Program-made: the position numbers and the translations under genes
IMG/VR virus record: IMGVR_UViG_3300034102_000374
Coordinates: 1-54,437 of that record
Reading direction: 5' to 3' (one strand)
DNA length: 54,437 bases
Source: a virus
Shown: piece after piece, positions 23,240-31,100 of the stretch
Layout of the letters: every line of letters starts with the position of its first letter
How positions within the stretch are numbered: the first letter of the stretch is position 1
Notes under the pieces: model-generated
Told to the model about the DNA's origin: nothing
The model's database searches: none
Seen by the model: only the letters and a program-made list of their open reading frames with translations

Positions 23240-23686
23240 ATGGAAAATAATAATTACAATCAGCCAGATCCAGCAATTGATGCTGCAGCAGCAGAGGCAG
23301 AACGTGCATCACTTGCAGCCCACGAAGCAGCAATAGCAGCAGCAAATTCAGCAGCAGCAAATTCAGTTGTAGAAGAAGTTCAGGCAGTTGTCGAAGCACC
23401 TGCATACCAAGCACCTGAAGAAGTTCAGGCACTTGGATCAGTAGCGGAAGGAGTCATTGGAGCAACAACAGCACCAAAGGCACCTGAAAGAAAGAAGTCG
23501 GCAAAGGCTGCAGAAGTTAAAGAGACTGTGGCACTATTTTCAACAAAGAATGTTACATGGCCAGGTGTAGGTAAAGTTTACCGTGGTTACAACATCGTTG
23601 AAAAGGATGCTGCTACACAGTGGCTTACTCGTTCTCATATAAAGCCAGCAACACCAGAAGAAGTTGCCAAGGAATTCGGTAAGTAA
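23240..23686 (+). CDS. Ala/Glu-rich head-associated protein of unknown function
   Basis: This is a 148-residue protein. Residues about 10-80 are rich in Ala, Glu and Val and look helical or disordered. A basic patch (ERKKSAKAAEVK) follows, then a compact C-terminal domain: TKNVTWPGVGKVYRGYNIV and WLTRSHIKPATPEEVAKEFG. That C-terminal domain resembles small domains of unknown function in other actinobacterial phages, usually just after the capsid gene. A head decoration, minor head or connector-associated role is plausible. It has its own promoter and a strong ribosome site. Confidence 0.6.
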   Translation: MENNNYNQPDPAIDAAAAEAERASLAAHEAAIAAANSAAANSVVEEVQAVVEAPAYQAPEEVQALGSVAEGVIGATTAPKAPERKKSAKAAEVKETVALFSTKNVTWPGVGKVYRGYNIVEKDAATQWLTRSHIKPATPEEVAKEFGK

Positions 23687-23689
23687 TTC

Positions 23690-24622
23690 ATGGAGATATT
23701 GAGGGTTCCGCCATACGATTCTATAAATGTGCAATTATATACTGTGCCATTAAACTGGCCCAGTAACAAAAGCATAAGAATTAGAATAACAGATATGGCG
23801 GACCTTTCAGTACAAACAATGTCTTATTCGGCACCAGTAACCCCAGGAAGAGTTCTAGATATTCTTCCAAATGGTTTTTCTGGGAAGTATGATAATAATT
23901 ATAGAGTAGAAATTTTTCAAGATGAATTAGATGGAATTTTGTTAAAAGAAGAATACTACGAAGTTGTAAGACCATATGTAGACCCAAACACGCTAGGAAC
24001 AACGGCATCTGAGATTGAAGAGTACAGGGTTTTAGAATTGGTAGCAAGATCTATGATAGATACTTTTGTACCAGAAGGATTTTATAACAAAAAAATAACA
24101 ATTGTTGGAAGCGGTAACGGCTCTGATTACTTTTCTTTGTGGGAAAAGATTTATAGAATTTTTAAGGTTTACGAGAACAACGAGTTGGTTTATGACAGAT
24201 CAACTCCAGAATTAAATAAATATGAATACGCCATCACAGCAGACAAGACTGCTATACAAAAATTACACACTGGAGAATTAAACAGGTATGAGTCAACAGC
24301 GCAAAAACTGCCAGTTGCAAGCGGAGATCTTGGATATTATGGCTATGAGGGAATCGCTTTCCCATCAGGACACGATTACACTTTTATAGTAGATCACGGG
24401 TACCTTAAAGTTCCAGACGATGTAGAATATGCAGCAAAACTTTTAATTGAAGATATTAAGTGCGGTAAGTTAGATTACTACAAGAGATACATTACAGCAT
24501 ACAACACAGATCAGTTTAGAATTCAGTTTGATAAGTCAATGCTTAATGGAACAGGAAACTTTTTAGTAGATAAGATACTTGAAAAATATGTTAAAAATAT
24601 TGTCAAGCCAGGGATAATTTAA
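23690..24622 (+). CDS. Head-tail connector/adaptor candidate
   Basis: This is a 310-residue protein without a recognised family name. The N-terminal half is beta-rich (INVQLYTVPLNWPSNKSIRIRI, an Ig-like look, about residues 10-90). The second half is helical, with VLELVARSMIDTFVPEGFY and a final helix near DKILEKYVKNIVKP, and YAAKLLIEDIKCGKLDYYKRYI. The latter helix pair resembles the head-completion/adaptor pattern seen after capsid genes. It overlaps the next gene by one base. The position between capsid and tail genes supports a neck role, although the exact step (adaptor versus stopper) is not determined. Confidence 0.6.
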   Translation: MEILRVPPYDSINVQLYTVPLNWPSNKSIRIRITDMADLSVQTMSYSAPVTPGRVLDILPNGFSGKYDNNYRVEIFQDELDGILLKEEYYEVVRPYVDPNTLGTTASEIEEYRVLELVARSMIDTFVPEGFYNKKITIVGSGNGSDYFSLWEKIYRIFKVYENNELVYDRSTPELNKYEYAITADKTAIQKLHTGELNRYESTAQKLPVASGDLGYYGYEGIAFPSGHDYTFIVDHGYLKVPDDVEYAAKLLIEDIKCGKLDYYKRYITAYNTDQFRIQFDKSMLNGTGNFLVDKILEKYVKNIVKPGII

Positions 24623-25068
24623 TGATATGCGAAACACCAGACTTTACATTTCCAATGCTTGCAGATGTTTATCATCCAGTCGTTGAGCAGGGAATTTACG
24701 GTAACGTAGAAAAAACCTGGATTCTTGACAGAACAATTGCCTGTTCATTTGCAGCAGCAGGCGGAGCATTTAAAGAAGAATTAACTCCCAATGTAAATAT
24801 CACGCAAGATAAGATCTTGATTGGCAGAGTAAAGACAGACATAAGAATGTCAAGTCTTGAGGCAAAGAACTCAATTACAAACGTTATAGTGACAAACATC
24901 AGAGACCAAAATGGCAGTGAGATCTACTTAGAAACCTCTGGCCCACGATCAGGGAAGTCCACCATATTTGAAATTGCAACACAGGATCCATTTGTTGGCC
25001 CGTTTGGTTCAACAGAATACTACAAACTTATTATTAAAAGATCAGAAAATCAGGCGGTAGACGTATGA
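24622..25068 (+). CDS. Head closure (stopper) protein candidate
   Basis: This is a 148-residue, beta-rich protein. It has FTFPMLADVYHPVVEQGIYGNVEKTW at the N-terminus, a central long loop, and a terminal strand (YYKLIIKRSENQA). The size, fold appearance and place after the adaptor fit a head-closure protein that plugs the portal after packaging. Assignment is by position mainly. It overlaps the next gene by four bases (ATGA). Confidence 0.5.
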   Translation: MICETPDFTFPMLADVYHPVVEQGIYGNVEKTWILDRTIACSFAAAGGAFKEELTPNVNITQDKILIGRVKTDIRMSSLEAKNSITNVIVTNIRDQNGSEIYLETSGPRSGKSTIFEIATQDPFVGPFGSTEYYKLIIKRSENQAVDV

Positions 25069-25739
25069 TTAAAGTTAAGTTTAACAATAGACAATTTAAC
25101 AGAGATATGAAAAACATCATTGATTACTCAACTGGCTTTGCTGAAGGAATCCAGAAAGGCAAGAAGGACTTCCTAAATAACTTAGGTATTGATGTATCTG
25201 AGATAGCCTCACAGTTCATTGATACAAATGCTAGAGTCTCTCCAGATACCCTACATCACGTGTACGAATGGTATCAAAACGGTAGCCCAGAAGCAAGACT
25301 ATTTGACATACAATATACAGTTAGTAACATAGGCCTTTCTTTTATATCACAGTTTAAACAATCTAACTCAGTTAAAGAAGGATCTAACGAACCCTTCCGT
25401 GATAAGGCTATCATTATGGAAATTGGAACTCCTGTCGTAATCAAGCCACGTAATGCAGAGGCTTTAAGGTTTGAAGTTGACGGACAGATAGTTTATACAA
25501 AGAAGCCAGTTGTTGTTCAAAATCCAGGAGGTAATACTCAGGGTGAGTTTGAAAAAGCATTTGATATGTTCTTTGGTAGATACTTTACTCAAGCATTTTT
25601 AAATAGTGGTAACCTTAGACAGTATTTTGAGAACCCATCAGTGTACAAGAAAAACTTAGGAAAGGGCAAGCGTGGCGGAAGATCAACTGGTATCTCTACA
25701 GGGTATCGTTGGGTCGCTAATGCTTCGGTGGCATCATAA
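25065..25739 (+). CDS. Neck/tail-completion protein candidate (HK97 gp10-like position)
   Basis: This is a 224-residue protein. The N-terminus (MIKVKFNNRQFNRDMKNIIDY) starts with a strand and a helix, as in HK97 gp10-type tail-completion proteins. The region INTNARVSPDTLHHVYEWYQNG-like (about residues 50-75) is the corresponding LxH-YxW segment of such proteins. The C-terminus is basic and Gly-rich (GKGKRGGRSTGISTGYRW). It lies between the closure and tail-terminator candidates, which matches the classical gene order. The role is inferred from place and rough pattern. Confidence 0.55.
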   Translation: MIKVKFNNRQFNRDMKNIIDYSTGFAEGIQKGKKDFLNNLGIDVSEIASQFIDTNARVSPDTLHHVYEWYQNGSPEARLFDIQYTVSNIGLSFISQFKQSNSVKEGSNEPFRDKAIIMEIGTPVVIKPRNAEALRFEVDGQIVYTKKPVVVQNPGGNTQGEFEKAFDMFFGRYFTQAFLNSGNLRQYFENPSVYKKNLGKGKRGGRSTGISTGYRWVANASVAS

Positions 25740-26272
25740 TGACAGAATCAACATCAGCATTAAATACTCCAGTATTGTGGATCAACAAATATCTTCAAGA
25801 AAAGGTTAATGAGTTGTCGGGTCTTGGAATAGTTCCCTTTTTCCCAACAGGTCCTTCCACTCTTGAGACACTACAAACACAGTTCCCAGAAGGTGGCACC
25901 ATGGCCGTTTACGATAGAATGTTTAGAATGCGTAGAGGGCCTTTTCCACATATTAAATGTGAGCAGATATTGTATTATTTTTACGCATCAGGATCAAATC
26001 CTATTATCAATATGATTCAAATACAGGAATCGGTTCTTCGTTTGATGGACCGTGGAGACGAGACTGCCGAAGACATAAATGCCTGGGCAAAAGGTAAAAC
26101 CTTTGACGGTATGACATGTAAGTTCTACTTCCACAACTTTAAGATCTATCAACTAGAAGAGGCACGAGATATAGTCGATTTTGGCACAGCCCGAACCTAT
26201 GCGGGTAACAAAATAATCATTGACTACGATTATCACCCAATGCAAGATATCATAGAGTCAGTAAACGCTTAA
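25739..26272 (+). CDS. Tail terminator candidate
   Basis: This is a 177-residue protein that starts in a TAATG overlap. It has an N-terminal helix (TPVLWINKYLQEKVNEL), a central strand pair with FPHIKCEQILYYFYASG, a helix (IIQIQESVLRLMDRGDE-like) and a C-terminal strand run (NFKIYQLEEARDIVDFGTARTYAGNKIIIDYDYH). This order matches tail terminator proteins, which cap the tail tube and join it to the head. It directly precedes the major tail protein gene, as expected. Confidence 0.6.
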   Translation: MTESTSALNTPVLWINKYLQEKVNELSGLGIVPFFPTGPSTLETLQTQFPEGGTMAVYDRMFRMRRGPFPHIKCEQILYYFYASGSNPIINMIQIQESVLRLMDRGDETAEDINAWAKGKTFDGMTCKFYFHNFKIYQLEEARDIVDFGTARTYAGNKIIIDYDYHPMQDIIESVNA

Positions 26273-26312
26273 AAAAGGGCTGTATAATTAAGGTGAGGAA
26301 ACAAGCCCTTTT
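26273..26312 (+). promoter_or_regulatory. Hairpin with a -10 element in its loop, before the major tail gene
   Basis: A 9-bp perfect inverted repeat, AAAAGGGCT (26273-26281) and AGCCCTTTT (26304-26312), encloses 22 bases that hold TATAAT (26283-26288). Read from upstream it can act as a weak terminator (ends in TTTTAAT). As DNA, the -10 gives a start near 26295 inside the loop. The major tail gene follows with GAGGTG at 26331-26336. Confidence 0.5.
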
Positions 26313-26342
26313 AATCTAAAAGAAAAAAAAGAGGTGAAATAC

Positions 26343-26984
26343 ATGGCATATACACGTGGTAGTTCAAACGATATTATCGTTGGAGCAGCAGCACTTTTCA
26401 CATATGAAAATGGCGCACTCACAGATGCAGCACTTCCAGGTTACGTAGCAGGAGAGTCTTATAAGGATACCCTTACAGAAGAAACTCCAGAGTTCCGTAA
26501 CGTTGGATACACAATGAATGGTTTGGAAATTCAATTCCAACCAGATTTTGGTGAAGTAGCAGTAGACCAGGTTCTTGACGTTGCTAAGTTGTTCAAGCAA
26601 GGCATGCAGGTAAACCTAAATACTACATTCGCAGAATCAACACTAGAAAATCTTTTGTTCGCAATTGCAGGACAAGATGGAGATCTAGGCGCAGTATCAG
26701 GAACTGGTATTGGCGCAGGATCAGCAGCACTTAACCTTTCAGCAGGAGACATCGGAGATGTCCCAGTTGAGCGTGGTTTGGTTGCAGTAGGTCCAGGAAC
26801 TGGAGACGCTTCAGCAAATGTTGAGCGTGTCTACGTTGCATACCGTGCACTTTCAATCGAGAGCGTATCAGTATCAGCAAAGCGTGACGAAGCGACAATG
26901 TTCGAAGTATCATTCCGTCTTCTTCCAAATGATAATGCATCATACGGTAAGATCGTAGATCGCACTATCCCAGCAGGCGCATAA
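26343..26984 (+). CDS. Major tail protein (tail tube)
   Basis: This is a 213-residue protein from the ATG at 26343. A GTG at 26334 lies inside the Shine-Dalgarno GAGGTG and is rejected as start. The sequence is beta-rich with Gly/Ala-rich loops (GDLGAVSGTGIGAGSAAL) and starts MAYTRGSSNDIIVGAAALF. It ends with a strand VSFRLLPNDNASYGKIVDR. Many siphovirus tube proteins have this make-up. It lies between the tail terminator and the chaperones/tape measure, as the tube gene should, and is followed at once by a strong terminator. It forms the stacked hexameric tail tube. Confidence 0.8.
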   Translation: MAYTRGSSNDIIVGAAALFTYENGALTDAALPGYVAGESYKDTLTEETPEFRNVGYTMNGLEIQFQPDFGEVAVDQVLDVAKLFKQGMQVNLNTTFAESTLENLLFAIAGQDGDLGAVSGTGIGAGSAALNLSAGDIGDVPVERGLVAVGPGTGDASANVERVYVAYRALSIESVSVSAKRDEATMFEVSFRLLPNDNASYGKIVDRTIPAGA

Positions 26985-27006
26985 TACAACTTAATATATA
27001 CAGTTT

Positions 27007-27035
27007 GGCCCAGACCCTAATAAGTCTGGGCCTTT
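27007..27035 (+). terminator. Strong terminator after the major tail gene
   Basis: A perfect 9-bp GC-rich stem (GGCCCAGAC 27007-27015, GTCTGGGCC 27024-27032) has an 8-base loop and is followed by TTTCTGTT. It lies 23 bases after the stop. It isolates the highly expressed tube gene from the downstream tail genes. Confidence 0.85.
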
Positions 27036-27036
27036 C

Positions 27037-27045
27037 TGTTATACT
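27037..27045 (+). promoter_or_regulatory. Extended -10 promoter, leaderless start for chaperone 1
   Basis: TGTTATACT overlaps the tail of the terminator and ends 6 bases before the ATG at 27052. The start site would be at the ATG itself. No Shine-Dalgarno is present. This is the clearest terminator-to-leaderless-promoter junction in the window. Confidence 0.7.
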
Positions 27046-27051
27046 ATATAT

Positions 27052-27735
27052 ATGGCAACAACTGTTTATAACACAAAAAATATTACCCTGCAAGATGGGG
27101 TAGAAATAGAGTTGTCCCCACTTAAAATAAAATATCTTAGACAATTAATGGACAACTTTGATGAAGTTAGAAATGCACAAGGAGATCTTGAAGCAATCGT
27201 GGCCCTATCAAAGTGTGCAAGAATTTGTATGAGGCAATTTAGACCAGAGATTACTCAAACCCAAGAGATGCTAGAAGAGTATGTCAGTCTACAAGACATC
27301 TATGATATTTTAGATATTACTGCTGGTATTAAGATTAATGATAAATCAGAAGAGCCAGTACAAAAACAAGCAGTTGATAGTGGATCCTCTTGGGAAGAAC
27401 TTGACCTTGCAAAGTTAGAATCTGAAGTATTTTTGCTGGGTATTTGGAAAGACTACCACGAGTTAGAAGGATCACTATCTATGCCAGAGTTAATGATAAC
27501 GCTATCTACTAGCAGAGAACTAAACTACGATGAAAAGAAGTTTCTTGCAGCAATGCAGGGAGTTGACCTAGACAAGAATGCTGGAAAAGCAAATGCCTGG
27601 GAAGAAATGAAAGCCAGAGTCTTTAGCAAAGGAAAGGCTGCCAATGCTAGAGACATCGTTGCACTACAGGGTATTAGCGCACAGAAGGCTGGATTTGGGA
27701 TTGGCATGGGATTAGACTATCAAAAAATAGACTAA
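27052..27735 (+). CDS. Tail assembly chaperone 1
   Basis: This is a 227-residue protein just before the tape measure gene. The N-terminal about 100 residues (NITLQDGVEIELSPLKIKYL ... LQDIYDILDITAGI) match the whole next gene in order and motif. The C-terminal part (WEELDLAKLESEVFLLGIW, MITLSTSRELNYDEKKFLAA) is the piece usually added to the first part in the longer chaperone of a frameshift pair. Here it is already fused in one frame. Such proteins bind the tape measure while the tube is built. Its stop is near a run of A (27721-27726), but no useful second frame follows. Confidence 0.75.
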   Translation: MATTVYNTKNITLQDGVEIELSPLKIKYLRQLMDNFDEVRNAQGDLEAIVALSKCARICMRQFRPEITQTQEMLEEYVSLQDIYDILDITAGIKINDKSEEPVQKQAVDSGSSWEELDLAKLESEVFLLGIWKDYHELEGSLSMPELMITLSTSRELNYDEKKFLAAMQGVDLDKNAGKANAWEEMKARVFSKGKAANARDIVALQGISAQKAGFGIGMGLDYQKID

Positions 27736-27750
27736 AAACAAGCCTGTTTA

Positions 27751-27759
27751 TGGTATAAT
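27751..27759 (+). promoter_or_regulatory. Extended -10 promoter for chaperone 2 and tape measure
   Basis: TGGTATAAT, with the start site near 27766, gives a leader of about 18 bases with GGAGG at 27775-27779 before the ATG at 27784. It probably also drives the long tape measure gene that follows. Confidence 0.65.
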
Positions 27760-27783
27760 TAAACAACTATAATGGAGGAAATC

Positions 27784-28107
27784 ATGGTTAAAGAAGTAGA
27801 AAGCAAGAATCAACTGTCACTTATTGACGGAACAAAGTTTGAGATTAAGCCACTAAAAATATCTCTACTTAAGCCTTTTATGGAACATTTTACAAAACTG
27901 CAAGAAGTTGCAGACGATAACAGCAAGTCAATGGATGTCTTGATTGACTGTGTTCAAATTGCATTTAAACAATACTTGCCTGCAATTGCAGACAACAGAG
28001 AGGCGATTGAGGAAAATCTAGATCTTCCTACAGTCTACAAGATCATTGATGCTGCTTCAGGAATGCAACTTTCTGACTCAACAGGTCTTCTAAACTCAAT
28101 CAAGTAA
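27784..28107 (+). CDS. Tail assembly chaperone 2, paralogue of chaperone 1
   Basis: This is a 107-residue protein. An in-frame ATG at 27772 is possible, but the GGAGG inside that extension fits the ATG at 27784 at 4-5 bases spacing. It aligns with the first half of chaperone 1: DG-x-x-x-E-[IL]-x-PLKI, a short helix, a Cys followed by helical QF/QYLP-AI, and a final [IL]-Y-x-I-[LI]-D. It ends just 13 bases before the tape measure start. It probably supplies the short chaperone form that other phages make by stopping before the frameshift. Confidence 0.7.
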   Translation: MVKEVESKNQLSLIDGTKFEIKPLKISLLKPFMEHFTKLQEVADDNSKSMDVLIDCVQIAFKQYLPAIADNREAIEENLDLPTVYKIIDAASGMQLSDSTGLLNSIK

Positions 28108-28120
28108 AGAGGTGTGCTGA

Positions 28121-31100
28121 TTGGCTGACGTAAATGCAAATATTGGTATTAATTTTGATACCAGTCAAGCCTTAGCACAATTACGTCAGTTACAGGCTGG
28201 ACTCAGCCGTTTTAATCAAACCCTAACTCAGGGTAACGTTGCAGCAATGAATGCCCAGAAGGGCCTTAATAGCCAGTTAATGCAGGCTATCAATGCTACT
28301 GGAAAATTTGTTGCAACTCAAAAAGATGTAGCATCAAGTACATCTTCTTTTACACAGGCACTTGAAAAAAATCAAATGTCAATGCGACAGTACTTTAGGT
28401 ACACCGCAGCAGCAGCCACTCAAAATACCAAGGTATTTAAAGGCATGTTTGCACAAGAGCGTGAGACATTAACACGTGCTAGTAAAGACAGAGTAAAACT
28501 ACTACAGTCTCAGTATATCCAAATGCAGTCTGCAAATGGAGATATGATCAAGACTCTTCAGGTTGTTCCAAAGCACCTAAAGATGGTCAATGGCCAATAT
28601 GCGGACTATGCAACACGTATGCAAATGGCTGCACAAAGACAGCAATTTTTAAATAAACTATTAAGCCAAGGCTCAACACAACTCCTGAATTTCGGTAAGA
28701 ATACTCAGTGGGCTGGTCGCCAGTTGATGGTTGGTTTGACTATTCCACTTACAATTCTAGGCTCAACTGCAGCAAAAACATTCATGGAAATGGAGCAGGC
28801 AATAACAAAGTTCTCCAGAGTATATGGAGACATGATGACAAACTCAGATGCAACTGACAAGGCTATTGCAGATGTTCAGAGACTTGCAAAAGAGTTTACT
28901 AAGTTTGGTATTGCAGCAAAAGATACTGTAGAAATGGCTGGAACTGCAGCAGCGATGGGTCTTACTGGAGATGCACTTAATGCTCAAATAGTTCAAGCAA
29001 CAAGGCTTGCAGTTCTTGGACAAGTTGAACAACAGCAAGCGCTTGAGACAACAATTTCTTTAACAAACGCTTTTGGAATTGCTTCTGAAGATTTAGCAAA
29101 AAAGATTAACTTTCTCAACGCAGTAGAAAACCAGACTGTTCTTTCTATTGAAGATTTAACAATTGCTATTCCAAAGGCTGGACCAGTTGTTAAACAACTA
29201 GGTGGCGACGTAGAAGATCTTGCATTCTTTATGACTGCAATGAAGGAAGGTGGAATCAACGCATCAGAAGGTGCTAACGCACTTAAGTCTGGTCTTGCTT
29301 CTATGATTAACCCTTCTAAGAAGGCTAGTGAATTTCTTGCGGGACTAGGTGTAAACCTTACTGGTATTGTTGAAGCAAACAAGGGAGACTTAAAGGGAAC
29401 TGTAGTAGGATTTGCTAGAGCACTTGACACACTAGATCCTCTTAACCGTGCAAGAGCAATCGAGCAACTATTTGGTAAGTTCCAGTTTGCACGTCTATCT
29501 ACATTATTCCAAAACGTTACAAAAGATTCTTCACAGGCTGCAAGAGCATTAGGACTTGCTGGAGCATCAGTTGAAGAGTTAGCAATCTTGTCTGAGCGAG
29601 AACTTGGCAAGGTTGAAGATATGACTGGTAACAAGTTTAAGAAGTCTATGGAAAACATTAAACTTCAACTTGTTCCAATAGGTAAAGCATTCTTAGAAGC
29701 AGTAACTCCTATAGTTAGTTTTGTTGGAAGAATCCTAGAAAAATTTAATACTTTAAGCGATGGAACTAAAAAAGTTATAACAGTTGTTATTGGAGTTGTT
29801 GGAGGACTTGCTCCAGTTCTATTGATGACATTTGGTGTTTTGATGAACTTTGTTGCAAATGGTATTAAGTTGTTTGCAAAACTTCGTGGTGGAGTTGCTC
29901 AACTTAATGGTTCAAACAATGTTCTTGGTGGAGGGTTTGAGTATCTAACTAATCAGCAGATTGAAAACCTTGCACAATCTAATGCTTTACATACATCTCA
30001 TAGCCAATTAATTTCTACATTTAATGTTGAGGCAGCATCAGTCCAAGCATTAGCAGCAGCCTACGGCGCAGCAGCAAGTCAAGCAAGAGCCCTTGCTCAA
30101 TCATCTCCAGGATTATTTAACACAGTTCCAGGACCTGCAGGAGCAGTAGCAGGACTACCTAAGAAATTTGCACAAGGAGGAGTTGTTCCAGGTACAGGAA
30201 ATAAAGACACAGTACCAGCACTACTAACTCCTGGTGAAGTTGTTATTACAAAAGATACTGCAAAGAAAAATCCAGAGTTAGTTGCTGCACTTCAAAATGA
30301 TTCTGTAAAAAGATATCACAAAGGTACTGGAGAATTTCACGAACACCCACATCCAAGAAAGCCAAAATATACAATTGTTGAACCACATACAGGTAGAGTA
30401 GCAGGTGGTGAGCAAAACACAAAGACCATGTCTGGCGGTGCTATCATGATGCCAGGAAATATACAGGGTAAGGCTGTTAAGGGATCAACAACTGCTGGAG
30501 GAGATTCTAGATTTATTGCCAAAACTCAGTTGAATGACGATGGGGAACTAATCCCAACTGGAGCAACAGAACAGTTTAAAGCAGCAACAGCAGGATCAAT
30601 GAAAACTCAGATGCAGGCCCTTGATGGCATAGCAAGGCAAACAGATGAGTCGTTTGCTACTTGGTCTGAGGCTAACAAACACTTAACCCCTCACTTTGAT
30701 GAGATGGCAAATATATTTGCAAAAGAAATACTTCCAGGAGTAACAGATGTTAGCCAAGCAGGTCAAAACGCATACCCAAAGATGGTTGCATATATAGACA
30801 ACCTAGAAAGAGATTTAAAAATTACTGCCGATGAAGCAGAAAAGATGAAGATTGCTGCACGAAGAATATTTGATGCAGATTTAGGAACACCAGAAAATCC
30901 TGGTCGAGACGCAGTTGCTATGAACCGCAAAAGAGTCGAGACTGGAATTGATGAAGATGGTAATGAAAGAATTACCGATATAAGAACAGAAAGAGTTGCA
31001 ATTCCTGGACACTCTATGTCAGAGTATTTAGATGGTAAAACAAAAGACAATACAGATAGAGAGTATGCACTAAGAGGATTAACTCCCCCAGAAGAAACAG

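Noticed and set aside
27715-27757. Programmed frameshift at the A-run near the end of chaperone 1
   Set aside because: The shifted frame stops after about ten codons and does not enter chaperone 2, so no fused product would result.
28993-29658. Antisense 221-residue open frame in the tape measure gene
   Set aside because: It is a shadow on the complementary strand of a clear coding gene, Ser/Ala-rich by codon mirroring, with no promoter or ribosome site seen. The same applies to the antisense frame at 21167-21850.
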